A stretch of DNA of 64,000 nucleotides from Rhodospirillaceae bacterium (GCA_018666155.1 JABJAH010000032.1:17028-81027); one strand, 5' to 3'. Counted from the stretch's first letter, positions 8,953 to 17,104 are shown. The notes: generated by a model from the sequence alone, not told the origin. Numbers and translations: made by a program.

Positions 8953-9723
8953 TCATTCAGGCTTTTTGGAGTCTGCCCCTCGCACCTGTGCCGAGCCTAT
9001 GCCAGCAGGAGCGGTGCCTTTGCGGAAATAGTATTCGAACGCTTCGTCGAAGCGTCCTGAGCCATAGGGCACGAAATACAGCGAAGCCATGCCTTCGAGA
9101 ACATGGGCCTGTTCGATACCGCCTAGGATCATTGTTTCGAACCCCATCGCTTGAACGAGGTCTGCGACCCGCTCCATTGCCTCTTGGTCATTGCCCACCA
9201 AGGGAACGGTGACAGGGCCACCCGCTTGAGCCGGGTCAGCGACTATGTGATAGCCGACCGTATTAAAGGCTTTCACAACTTTAGACTTGGGCGCCCAGCC
9301 TTGGATCAATTCCCCCGCCGAGCTTTCAACTGCGCCGTTGCGATCGGGCTGTAGCGCCTTCAGCGTTGCGTTGGTGATATCGAAGACGATCTTGCCGTCT
9401 AGATTATCAACATTCGCCTTGATCAAATCTTCCGTGGCCTGCCAGAGCAGCGCCAGCACAATAATGTCAGCTTCTGCGATTGCCTTCGCGGACGTTTCTG
9501 CCCGCGCACCATTGCCAGTTTGAGCGACGAGGGCGGTTACTTTTTCTGATGTGGGAGTGCGAGAGCCATAAATAACAGTATGGCCTGTTTCGGCGAACCG
9601 CGGGCCAATGGCGCCGCCCATCCGACCAGTGCCGATGACGGCGACGACGTCGGCGAACGCAGGAACACTGCTGAGCACATAAAGGGTTGCTGCAATGGCG
9701 GCCAATATATTGCGGGCGATCAT
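8953..9723 (-). CDS. F420-type NADP oxidoreductase family protein with signal peptide (paralogue 1)
   Basis: I start this 256-residue protein at the ATG at 9723, preceded by AAGGAAAC. The open frame reaches 9861 but the extra residues lack a ribosome site and overlap the upstream gene. Residues 1-24 look like a Sec signal peptide (ending PAFA) and the Rossmann motif VVAVIGTGRMGGAIG follows immediately. GSRTP after the second strand suggests NADP preference. The motifs GWAPKSKVVKAFNTVG and GGPVTVPLVGND match the NADP-dependent F420 oxidoreductase domain (PF03807). It is the last gene of a four-gene minus-strand run. Export of such a fold would be unusual. Confidence 0.8.
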   Translation of the reverse strand: MIARNILAAIAATLYVLSSVPAFADVVAVIGTGRMGGAIGPRFAETGHTVIYGSRTPTSEKVTALVAQTGNGARAETSAKAIAEADIIVLALLWQATEDLIKANVDNLDGKIVFDITNATLKALQPDRNGAVESSAGELIQGWAPKSKVVKAFNTVGYHIVADPAQAGGPVTVPLVGNDQEAMERVADLVQAMGFETMILGGIEQAHVLEGMASLYFVPYGSGRFDEAFEYYFRKGTAPAGIGSAQVRGADSKKPE

Positions 9724-9742
9724 GGATGTTTCCTTATTAGGA

Positions 9743-10828
9743 TTAAGCGGGTTTATCACAAACTCGATCATGCATTTGTGCCGGGTTTCCGATCGAGCGA
9801 ATGACAAAACCTGTGTTCTCAATCGTTTCTTCAACACCCATGGTAACGAAGCCAGGGGCATAGGGCTCGCCGTTGTCGGCCGAGTCCATCAGGCCTAGGA
9901 ACCCGCCATAACCGGGGTGATCGTCTGACGTGGTGGAGAAATCCCATAGAACAAACGTCCCACCTGGGCGAAGAACTCTGAAAGCCTCTGCCAGTGTTTT
10001 CTCAATCACAGGCCTGGGAATTTCATGGAAAAGAATATGAGCCGTCACGAGGTCAAAGTGATTGTCTGGAAACTCGAGTGCTTCTGAAGCCATTTGGACG
10101 AAGTTCACATCCAGATCTTGCTGGATTGCGCGCCAATGACCGTAGCGCACCATGGGCGCTGAGATATCTGTGGCCCAGACCTCAGCATCGGGATTTCGTT
10201 TCTTATGTTCGCATGCAAGTTGTCCAACCGAACAGCCGATCTCTAGGATACGATCAACCTTGCCGTCTTCTGGCATGGTGGTGCGCTCAGCGAGCTCGCG
10301 ATGCCAGGCGTCTCCGGCGTTGTTTCCGCCAAAGAAAATCTGAGTACCGCAGTCGTAGTAGAGGCCAGCGAGGTCATCGCCGACATAGCCGCGTGGCTGA
10401 ATATGGATTTGGACTTTTGCATAGTCGGGCATTGGAAAGTCGGCGTCGTATTCCAGCGACCCAGGTCCTGTTGATTCAGCTTCTTCGAGTTTGCGCAGCC
10501 AATCATCTCGTTGCGTATTGATTGATCCGATGATGCGGTCTTTATACATTTCTTGGCAGCTGCGTTTGATGCGCAGGAAACTCGCGAGTTCCATATCTCC
10601 AGCGATAACATCTCGAACTTGTTTGACACAGTCCTTGGTCTGTTCGATTGCAATGCCGTGATCTTTTAGCGTTTTATTGCCGTGATCCCCGAGCTGCTTC
10701 CATCGTGCATGGAGGAGGACATTGCGCGCCTCACATACATAATCAACAAAGCTCTCGTCAGCTCGTGAGGGAAGGGCCGGCGTGTTGCCATTCATGCCGC
10801 GGTCGACGAAGTAGTTGGATCGAGTCAT
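9743..10828 (-). CDS. Class I SAM-dependent methyltransferase, 361 aa
   Basis: I use the ATG at 10828, seven bases after GGAG; a TTG two codons upstream is possible but badly spaced. The N-terminal 190 residues are helical and unrecognised. The C-terminal domain has SAM motif I (ILEIGCSVGQLA, about 194-205), an acidic post-I residue (WATDIS), FDLVTAHILFHEI and VLRPGGTFVLWDF, a complete class I methyltransferase core. There is no signal peptide. It sits between two NADP oxidoreductase paralogues, 19 bp upstream of one, so it is probably co-transcribed with them. The substrate is unknown. Confidence 0.8.
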   Translation of the reverse strand: MTRSNYFVDRGMNGNTPALPSRADESFVDYVCEARNVLLHARWKQLGDHGNKTLKDHGIAIEQTKDCVKQVRDVIAGDMELASFLRIKRSCQEMYKDRIIGSINTQRDDWLRKLEEAESTGPGSLEYDADFPMPDYAKVQIHIQPRGYVGDDLAGLYYDCGTQIFFGGNNAGDAWHRELAERTTMPEDGKVDRILEIGCSVGQLACEHKKRNPDAEVWATDISAPMVRYGHWRAIQQDLDVNFVQMASEALEFPDNHFDLVTAHILFHEIPRPVIEKTLAEAFRVLRPGGTFVLWDFSTTSDDHPGYGGFLGLMDSADNGEPYAPGFVTMGVEETIENTGFVIRSIGNPAQMHDRVCDKPA

Positions 10829-10907
10829 CGCCAATCTCCAGATTATTCGTTAACCGCAAAAATAGCGGTTTGTCGGTGGACATGAAAGACCTGTCCGGCC
10901 ATTGGGT

Positions 10908-11603
10908 TCACCGTGGGCGCAGATGAAACTCAAATCGAGTGCGGCCTTGATATCCCTGGGCCACATAGAGTTGGCCCATGGCTTCGACCGCCCGCGCCTG
11001 TGAGAGCGAGCCAACGTCCAATGGAACCAGACCAACGGCCTCAACGAGCGCTGCGACACGGGCTTTTGCGTCAGTATCGTTTCCAGCCAGCGGAATAGTT
11101 ATTGGTCCACCGGCAGCTGACGGATCGACCATGTAGGCGCGGGTGAGGGTGTTGAATGCTTTTACGACGTGGGCCTTGGGTGCCCACCCTTGAATCAGTT
11201 CTGCGGCAGACGGTGTTGCCGCAAGGCTGATTGATTTTTCAGCACCAAAGGCCATCGCATTGATGGGATCGATAATGATCTTGCCGTCCAACGGCCCCAG
11301 GCCATCCACGATCGTTTTTGCCGGAGCCCAAGGCACGGCCAACAGAATGATATCTGCATTTTTCGCAGCGGCCGCTTGTGTCGTCGCCGTTGCACCATGA
11401 CCGGTCAGAGAAACAAGACCCTGGACCTCTGACTCATCTGGAGACCGTGATCCATAAACGACCGTGTGTCCCGCGGCTGCGAACTTAGGCCCTAGGGCGC
11501 TGCCAACACCGCCGGTGCCAATGACCGCAATTGTATCGGCGTTGGCTGACCCTATAAGCAGGAGGGTCAATACGGTCGTTAAATTGATCAGGTGCATTTT
11601 CAT
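10908..11603 (-). CDS. F420-type NADP oxidoreductase family protein with signal peptide (paralogue 2)
   Basis: This 231-residue protein has an N-terminal hydrophobic segment ending SANA (about residue 22) followed directly by the Rossmann motif DTIAVIGTGGVGSALG, the same layout as paralogue 1. Other shared motifs are VVYGSRSPDES, GWAPKAHVVKAFNTL and AAGGPITIPLAGNDTDAK. The end differs: the EFYFRRG-like tail of the other two is replaced by RTRFEFHLRPR. The ribosome site is weak. It lies 27 bp after paralogue 3 in the same direction. Confidence 0.78.
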   Translation of the reverse strand: MKMHLINLTTVLTLLLIGSANADTIAVIGTGGVGSALGPKFAAAGHTVVYGSRSPDESEVQGLVSLTGHGATATTQAAAAKNADIILLAVPWAPAKTIVDGLGPLDGKIIIDPINAMAFGAEKSISLAATPSAAELIQGWAPKAHVVKAFNTLTRAYMVDPSAAGGPITIPLAGNDTDAKARVAALVEAVGLVPLDVGSLSQARAVEAMGQLYVAQGYQGRTRFEFHLRPR

Positions 11604-11630
11604 AAGAGAGGCCTTTCCGATGCTCGAGTT

Positions 11631-12320
11631 TTATCCAGCGGCCCGAACGCCTGCGCTCACTTTGGGTGCCGCGCCGCGTCTGAAATAGAATTCGAACGCG
11701 TCTTCCTTTCGGCCTTGCAGATAGGGAACGATGTAGATCATCGACATCATTTCTAAGGCTCGAGCATGAACAAGAGGGCCAACGTCAACGGATTCAAAAC
11801 CAAAGCTTTGGACAAGCTCTGCCACTGCGGTTTTGGCGTCTTCGTCGTCACCAACGATGGGGACCGAAACCGGACCGCCCGCGGCTTCAGGGTTAGCAAT
11901 CACATGAAAGCCGACGGTGTTGAACGCCTTGATGACAGTACTGCCCGGCAGCCATTTCTGGATACTTTCCCCGGACGATGTATCAGTCGCTATTTCCATC
12001 AAACCATGGGAGCCGAAAGACAGGGCATTGGTGACATCGATGATGGTCTTGCCGTCTACCGCACCCAATGACGATGCGGCCTTTTCAGCACCGGCCCAGG
12101 GCACGGCGAACACAATAAGATCGGCTGCTGCAGCTGCATCAGTCGGGCTGCTGGCGGTCGTGCCGCCTCCAGTCTTCTGAACTAAAGCCGCCGTTTCTTC
12201 GCTATCCGGAGCCCGCGATCCGAATATGACGGTGTGGCCGAGTGAGGCCAGACGGCCACCGATGGCGCCGCCCATGCGGCCGGTTCCAATGACAGCTATG
12301 GTTTTCGTTGCGTTAGACAT
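11631..12320 (-). CDS. F420-type NADP oxidoreductase family protein, cytosolic (paralogue 3)
   Basis: This 229-residue protein has the same fold as its two neighbours but begins MSNATKTIAVIGTGRMGGAIGG, so it has no signal peptide. NADP-type HTVIFGSRAPDSEE follows the second strand, and KWLPGSTVIKAFNTVGFHV and AAGGPVSVPIVGDDED are conserved. A GGAGAC site lies nine bases before the ATG. It is the first gene of the four-gene minus-strand run. Whether the hydride partner is F420 or another acceptor cannot be told; the family also includes reductases that do not use F420. Confidence 0.85.
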   Translation of the reverse strand: MSNATKTIAVIGTGRMGGAIGGRLASLGHTVIFGSRAPDSEETAALVQKTGGGTTASSPTDAAAAADLIVFAVPWAGAEKAASSLGAVDGKTIIDVTNALSFGSHGLMEIATDTSSGESIQKWLPGSTVIKAFNTVGFHVIANPEAAGGPVSVPIVGDDEDAKTAVAELVQSFGFESVDVGPLVHARALEMMSMIYIVPYLQGRKEDAFEFYFRRGAAPKVSAGVRAAG

Positions 12321-12410
12321 TGGCGTCAGTCTCCAGATTATCGAGCAAAGGAATTTAAGGTATCGCCATCATATCCGCTGATCGACGCCCGTCCATGAAT
12401 ACCGGACCCG

Positions 12411-12899
12411 CTAGAGGGCGTAGGTAAGGCGAATCGCTGTGGCGGTGTGATCGGGCAGGGACTCAGGGCGGCGGCTTTCTTCGACCCAACCCTGGGCCAG
12501 ATAGAAGGTCTGAGCCGAAGTGTTTCCGTCTATCAGGTCGAGATAAAGGAACGTGACGTCCTTCTCTTTGAAATACGCCTTAACAGCGCTCATTAGCGCG
12601 CCACCGATGCCTTTACGCTGATGATCGGGGTGGACATAGCAGGCCCATACATAGCCGCTTGTATCGACGCCAAGGACGGCGGCGAGGGTGCCGCGAAGCT
12701 CCGCTAGCCATAACTCCTGGCTTCGGCTTGCAATCAAACCCGCGATTGAGTTTTCAGCGGTGAGCAGGGTGATGGTGGTTGAGGGCAGAAATTCGGCGTT
12801 GGACGCTGTCCAGGCGTGTTCGACCAGGGTCGTCGCGCTGGAGAGGTCGTCAGGGCCGGCCCGCCGTATCTGGGGGGTATCTGTACCGAGATCAGTCAT
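12411..12899 (-). CDS. GNAT family N-acetyltransferase
   Basis: This 162-residue protein has the GNAT acetyl-CoA motif VHPDHQRKGIGGALMSAVKAYF (motif A with Q-x-x-G-x-G) and a C-terminal strand/helix FLYLDLIDGNTSAQTFYLAQGW, which is typical for motif B. The substrate is unknown. It stands alone between the oxidoreductase cluster and rpsU, both in the same orientation. Confidence 0.8.
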   Translation of the reverse strand: MTDLGTDTPQIRRAGPDDLSSATTLVEHAWTASNAEFLPSTTITLLTAENSIAGLIASRSQELWLAELRGTLAAVLGVDTSGYVWACYVHPDHQRKGIGGALMSAVKAYFKEKDVTFLYLDLIDGNTSAQTFYLAQGWVEESRRPESLPDHTATAIRLTYAL

Positions 12900-12980
12900 A
12901 AGCTCACTATACGGCGCAGTAGGGACTTCAGGGTGGCTATATCTTCAGCCTATGAGGTTTTTGAAACAGTCCCAATGCAA

Positions 12981-13047
12981 ACGGCGCCGCTCTGACAAGC
13001 CGCGCCGTAATACTTTATTGAATTTCTTCCGAACCTCGGAGGCTCGG
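12981..13047 (-). terminator. Two hairpins after rpsU, possible terminator
   Basis: Downstream of the rpsU stop on the minus strand, CCGAGCC/GGTTCGG (plus 13029-13047) and then ACGGCGC/GCGCCGT (plus 12981-13008) can form stems. Neither is followed by a strong T-run, so the call is weak. Confidence 0.35.
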
Positions 13048-13060
13048 GACGATAACTGGG

Positions 13061-13267
13061 CTAAAAGCCCTCGCGTTCGATGCGCTTGCGCTCAAGCTTA
13101 CGGGCACGACGGACGGCCTCGGACTTTTCCCGAGCACGCTTTTCCGACGGCTTCTCATAGGCCTTACGGAGCTTCATTTCGCGGAATACGCCTTCCCGCT
13201 GCATCTTCTTCTTCAGGGCTTTTAGCGCCTGATCGACATTGTTATCGCGTACGACGACCTGAACCAG
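13061..13267 (-). CDS. rpsU: 30S ribosomal protein S21, probable CTG start
   Basis: Translation of the minus strand gives [19 protein letters not shown] and then the basic S21 sequence ([27 protein letters not shown] and on) ending REGF-stop, a full alphaproteobacterial S21 of 68 residues. At the initiator position the codon is CTG (13265-13267). An in-frame TAA lies six codons upstream and no ATG, GTG or TTG occurs between it and the conserved N-terminus. AAGGAG sits seven bases before the CTG. So a CTG start is the simplest reading; a sequencing error at that codon is the alternative. The divergent def-COQ9 pair is the context after which the COQ9-type family was described as divergent from rpsU. 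Confidence 0.9.
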   Translation of the reverse strand: MVQVVVRDNNVDQALKALKKKMQREGVFREMKLRKAYEKPSEKRAREKSEAVRRARKLERKRIEREGF

Positions 13268-13339
13268 GGTTCGTCTCCTTTTTTAACTAAATTGTTCGCT
13301 AGGGGGGGCTCATATCAGTGCCAATCCCAGAAGGCGCGG

Positions 13340-13368
13340 TATATATCATAGGGAATCTACCTTGTGAA
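13340..13368 (-). promoter_or_regulatory. Candidate sigma-70-type promoter for rpsU
   Basis: On the minus strand TTCACA (plus 13363-13368) and TATATA (plus 13340-13345) are 17 bases apart, about 75 bases upstream of the rpsU start. The match is by eye only. Confidence 0.4.
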
Positions 13369-13514
13369 GGCCTGTTCGCCAGGGCCAACGGGCTTGAAAC
13401 TGCTTTGTTTCCGGGCAATTAGCCATTTGCCCAAAGGCTTAGGACTCCTATATTGATCACCAATCCGAGGCGGCCTCTATAAGCCGCCCACAACCAAAGA
13501 ATATTCAGCAGTAC

Positions 13515-14123
13515 ATGGCCATTTTAGATATTGCCCGCATGGGGCACCCCATCCTTAAGGGACGCTCCCACGAGGTCACCAATTTTGATGATCCGGAGCT
13601 TCATACCTTCATCGACGATATGAAGGAGACCATGGTGCATGCCGGGGGCGTTGGCTTGGCAGCGCCGCAAGTTTACGTGCCCCTTCGCATTGTTATCTTC
13701 TTTGTTCCGGAAGGCCGTGACGGCGGTGCCGCCGTGCCCATGACGGTAATGATCAATCCTGTCATCAAGCCGGTCTCTGATGCCATGGCTGAAGATTGGG
13801 AAGGCTGCCTGTCAGTCCCCTACCTAACGGGTGTGGTTCCACGCTGGACGCAGATCAAATATTCCTATCAGGATGTCGATGGATCCCTCCGGGAACGTTC
13901 TGCAGAAGGGTTTCATGCACGCGTTGTCCAGCATGAAACGGATCACTTGGACGGGGTTCTCTATCCCATGCGAATGATTGATATCGCGACCTTGTCCTTC
14001 ACCGATGCCCAGGCCGATGACGAAGAGGAAGACCTGGAGGACGGCGAGAGTGACGATGAGACGCTCGAACACGAGGCGGAAACCGATGTTCCCGAGCGCG
14101 ATGCAGCGGAACCTGCCTTATGA
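13515..14123 (+). CDS. def: Peptide deformylase with acidic C-terminal tail
   Basis: This 202-residue protein has the three deformylase motifs: GGVGLAAPQ (44-52), EGCLSVP (96-102, metal ligand Cys98) and HETDH (140-144, with His140, Glu141 and His144). It removes the formyl group from nascent proteins. The core ends near residue 165; the remaining 37 residues are mostly Glu and Asp, unlike standard deformylases. The stop overlaps the ATG of the COQ9-family gene, so the two are probably coupled. Confidence 0.95.
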   Translation: MAILDIARMGHPILKGRSHEVTNFDDPELHTFIDDMKETMVHAGGVGLAAPQVYVPLRIVIFFVPEGRDGGAAVPMTVMINPVIKPVSDAMAEDWEGCLSVPYLTGVVPRWTQIKYSYQDVDGSLRERSAEGFHARVVQHETDHLDGVLYPMRMIDIATLSFTDAQADDEEEDLEDGESDDETLEHEAETDVPERDAAEPAL

Positions 14124-14761
14124 CGGACAAGAACGCCCGCCGCGATGCCATTATTCTCGCGGCCCTCGTGCACATTCCATTCGATGGATGGACAATTGAC
14201 GCGTTGAACCGTGGTGCGGCTGACGCGGGACTGACACCGGCCGACGTCGACATCCTATTTCCGCAGGGGCCACGTGCCGCTGTCCGCCACTGGCTCCAAA
14301 TGGCGGACCGCCTGATGCTTGAGGACTTGGCTGAAACCGATCTCGAAGCTCTGCGTATCCGGGATCGTATCGCGATGCTTGTCCGCACGCGGCTAGAGCG
14401 CTGGACTCTCCATCGTGAGGCAGTCCGCCGCGCACTTGCAATTTCCATTTTGCCGGGTTTTGCGGAAGACGGCCTGCGCAGTGGTTATGCCACGGTAGAC
14501 GCTATGTGGCGCGCTGCTGGTGACCGTTCAACGGACTATAACTTTTACACCAAGCGTGGATTGCTGGCGGCCGTCTACTCCTCGACGCTTTTGGTTTGGC
14601 TCGATGACCGGTCCGAGGGATGCGCTGACACATGGGCGTTTCTCGACCGCCGCATTGCCGACGTCATGAAAGTGCCAAAGGCGCAGGCGCGCGTCAAAGA
14701 GGTCTTATCCCGATTACCGAATCCGTTAAGTCTGTTTAGGCGAGCTCGCCGGACAGCCTAG
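14120..14761 (+). CDS. COQ9 family protein
   Basis: This 213-residue protein matches the COQ9 family: an N-terminal three-helix, TetR-like part (RRDAIILAALVHIPFDGWTIDALNRGAADAGL), then the COQ9 core with WRAAGDRSTDYNFYTKRGLLAAVYSSTLLVWLDD. COQ9 proteins bind lipid and help present intermediates to ubiquinone biosynthesis enzymes. It overlaps def by four bases. In many alphaproteobacteria this gene is directly divergent from rpsU; here def lies between them. Confidence 0.92.
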   Translation: MTDKNARRDAIILAALVHIPFDGWTIDALNRGAADAGLTPADVDILFPQGPRAAVRHWLQMADRLMLEDLAETDLEALRIRDRIAMLVRTRLERWTLHREAVRRALAISILPGFAEDGLRSGYATVDAMWRAAGDRSTDYNFYTKRGLLAAVYSSTLLVWLDDRSEGCADTWAFLDRRIADVMKVPKAQARVKEVLSRLPNPLSLFRRARRTA

Positions 14762-15549
14762 CCGTCCATCGGTTTCTGAAACTTAAGTACAAAACGATGG
14801 GTGTCACCCCGAAGGTCCGGCTGAAAGACAATCACATCGAGTGAATCTTCAAGGTTCTCTAAAACGTCGGTCTCGCCAACCAATTCAAAGCCCGCCGCCG
14901 TCACTTCGTCGACAACGACATGGCGCTCGATACGATGATTGCCGCGCACATCTGTGATGCCCATCCCGGGTGCGGCGTGATGATCGATGACGCCGTAAAT
15001 ACCGCCCGGCTTGAGCGTCTTGTAGATCGCTTTATTCATCGACGCCCGGTCTATCTCAAGCCAGAAGGTGTCGTGGTAAAACAGAATCATGTAGGCCTGA
15101 TCAAGTGTGTTGGCGGGGATCTGGGGATCTTCTAATTCCGACGTCAGTTCCTCGACGTTGGTCAAGCCGGACGCCGCAATCCGCGGGCCCAAGGGGGTGC
15201 CTTCCGTGATGCGATCTGCCAGCCAGCTATTGTTTTGGCCGAATACGGTTCCGTCTGGCCCAACCATCTCTGATAGGACGCCGACGTAGTACCCGCGAGA
15301 GGCCATGAATTCGGCAACCGTATCGCCACGCTCAAGTCCAAAGAACGCCATAACTTGGTCCGGGCGTCGGCCGGCATCGCGATCTTTGTCTTCGTCTGGT
15401 CGGCTGTCCGCTTGCAGCGCCTTCGTCATGAAACCGGGCACTTTGATTTCAGCCCCTGGCGTCACGCCAGCGGCGCCGACCTGGGGCGAAGCCAGGCTGA
15501 TAGCCAGTGAAAGAGCAATGACGGTTGAAGAAAAAAGACGACCCAACAT
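14758..15549 (-). CDS. Methyltransferase-fold protein with signal peptide (paralogue A)
   Basis: I start this 263-residue protein at the ATG at 15549, behind GAGG; the open frame runs to 15702 but that part is unlike a protein and overlaps the divergent promoter region. A Sec signal peptide ends near residue 27 (VGAAG). The rest resembles predicted methyltransferases of the COG4798 type: KVPGFMTKALQADSRPDEDKDRDAGRRPDQVMAFF, a modified SAM loop EFMASRGYYVGVLSEMVGPDG, and LKPGGIYGVIDHHAAPGMG. The canonical GxGxG is absent. It overlaps the COQ9 gene end by four bases and is convergent with it. A close paralogue lies at 16316-17104. Confidence 0.75.
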   Translation of the reverse strand: MLGRLFSSTVIALSLAISLASPQVGAAGVTPGAEIKVPGFMTKALQADSRPDEDKDRDAGRRPDQVMAFFGLERGDTVAEFMASRGYYVGVLSEMVGPDGTVFGQNNSWLADRITEGTPLGPRIAASGLTNVEELTSELEDPQIPANTLDQAYMILFYHDTFWLEIDRASMNKAIYKTLKPGGIYGVIDHHAAPGMGITDVRGNHRIERHVVVDEVTAAGFELVGETDVLENLEDSLDVIVFQPDLRGDTHRFVLKFQKPMDG

Positions 15550-15664
15550 GGCGGAAACCTCTAGGTTTATGAGGCGCGTATCATGCCAAGGCCCATCGAG
15601 CTTGTCCTGGCAAAACAGACCGTTAACATGAGAATTTGATGATCCTGCATAAGGCGAACGGGCG

Positions 15665-16297
15665 ATGCAATTCGATACTAAGACTGCGGCATTACTACTC
15701 ATAGACCTGCAAGTCGGTTTTTGCTCACCCGACGGGCATACCGGACGCCGCCTCGATGTCTCCGGATTCGAGCCGGTTCTGAACTCTGCGAAACGGTTGG
15801 CGATTGCGGCCCGTGCTGCGGGTATGCCGGTGATCTATACGACCATGGCCTTTGCGCCGGACTACTCCAATGGCGGACTAACAACGTCGGAGCTCAGGCC
15901 CAATCTCAAGGAGGACAACGCTCTTCGTGCTGATAGGCCCGACCGAGAGATCATGCCAATGCTTGAGCCTCAGGCAGACGATATCATTATCGAGAAACAG
16001 CGCTACTCGGCGATGATTAAGTCGCCGTTACCCGCTTTGCTGGAGGAGCGAAAAATAGAAGGTCTCGTCGTCGGAGGCGTTACGACATCGATGTGTGTTG
16101 AGAGCACGGTCCGAGACCTAGCGATGATGGATTATCGCGTTTTTGTTGTGCCTGAGACCTGTGGTGACCTTAAATCCGATTTTCATGATCGTGCCATGCA
16201 GATGTTCGCATTGGCTTTTGGCCGCGTTGTTCCCGAAGCCAATATGTTATCGGCGATTAAGGCAGGGTCAGAGGAGTTTCCGCATCAAGCGCGGTAA
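15665..16297 (+). CDS. Cysteine hydrolase, isochorismatase family
   Basis: This 210-residue cytosolic protein has the isochorismatase-like fold with the complete catalytic triad: Asp14 (LLLIDLQ), Lys111 (IIEKQRYSAM) and Cys144 (GGVTTSMCVESTVRDL). Family members hydrolyse amides, imides or isochorismate; the substrate here is unknown. It lies between two minus-strand methyltransferase-fold paralogues and is divergent from the first. Confidence 0.85.
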   Translation: MQFDTKTAALLLIDLQVGFCSPDGHTGRRLDVSGFEPVLNSAKRLAIAARAAGMPVIYTTMAFAPDYSNGGLTTSELRPNLKEDNALRADRPDREIMPMLEPQADDIIIEKQRYSAMIKSPLPALLEERKIEGLVVGGVTTSMCVESTVRDLAMMDYRVFVVPETCGDLKSDFHDRAMQMFALAFGRVVPEANMLSAIKAGSEEFPHQAR

Positions 16298-16315
16298 CTC
16301 CTCCGCCCATTTGTC

Positions 16316-17104
16316 CTAAGAAGGTTTGCGGAACTTGAGAACAAACCGGTGGGTCTTGCCGCGAAGGGGTGGGGCAAAGACGCTGACGTTGAGGGGGTCA
16401 TCGAGATTCTCGAGGACATCTGTTTCACCCGCCAACTCAAAACCGGCCTGCATGATTTCTTCGACCACGAGATGCCGTTCGGTGCGGTGATTTTTTGTTA
16501 GATCCAAAAGGCCCATGCCAGGAGCTGCGTGGTGATCAATAATGCCATAGATACCACCGGGCTTGAGCGAATCAAAAACGGCTTTATTCATTGCTGTGCG
16601 GTCAGTGTTAAAACCGCCCATCGCATCATGATAAATCAAAACGATGAAAACAGAGTCCATTTCACCCTTGGGCAAATTTGGTTTTTCAAGTTCGCTGACC
16701 AGATCAACAACGTTCGTTAACCCCTGTTCGGCGATGCGCTTCTCAATGGGTGATTTACCATCGTCTTGGCGCTTCATGATCCAGTCGTTGTTTTGGCCGT
16801 AAACCACACCAGTTTCGCCAACGATCCCTGAGAGAACACCCGCGTAGTAGCCACCGAAGGTCAGTAGTTCGGCAGTTTTATCTCCAGGCTTAACATCGAA
16901 GAAGGCCATGACTTTGCCAGGCTGACGATTGGCGTCTCTCGCTTTCTCTTCGTCTGGTCGCTGATCACTTTTAAGGGCGTTGGAAATATAAGCCGGGACG
17001 ACAATGTCGCCGCCGGACACGATTTTATCGGCCAATTGCGCATTTGCCGAGAACGTGAAGAGGGCGAATGCTACAGCTGTCGCGACAGTAAGGAGCTTGT
17101 TCAT
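16316..17104 (-). CDS. Methyltransferase-fold protein with signal peptide (paralogue B)
   Basis: This 262-residue protein has a clear Sec signal peptide (MNKLLTVATAVAFALFTFSANA, about residue 22) behind a good AGGGGAAG site. It matches paralogue A along its whole length: VPAYISNALKSDQRPDEEKARDANRQPGKVMAFF, ELLTFGGYYAGVLSGIVG, LKPGGIYGIIDHHAAPGMGLLDL and the end RGKTHRFVLKFRKPS. The two probably arose by duplication, with the hydrolase gene now between them. A SAM-dependent reaction outside the cytoplasm would be hard to supply, so the activity is open. Confidence 0.75.
   Translation of the reverse strand: MNKLLTVATAVAFALFTFSANAQLADKIVSGGDIVVPAYISNALKSDQRPDEEKARDANRQPGKVMAFFDVKPGDKTAELLTFGGYYAGVLSGIVGETGVVYGQNNDWIMKRQDDGKSPIEKRIAEQGLTNVVDLVSELEKPNLPKGEMDSVFIVLIYHDAMGGFNTDRTAMNKAVFDSLKPGGIYGIIDHHAAPGMGLLDLTKNHRTERHLVVEEIMQAGFELAGETDVLENLDDPLNVSVFAPPLRGKTHRFVLKFRKPS

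Noticed and set aside
9724..9861. Upstream extension of the first NADP oxidoreductase
   Set aside because: It overlaps the methyltransferase gene, has no ribosome site, and would put the signal peptide inside the protein.
12688..13290. 200-codon plus-strand open frame
   Set aside because: It lies opposite the GNAT and rpsU genes, is rich in Arg and Ser, has no ribosome site and no family resemblance. It is a shadow of the two minus-strand genes.
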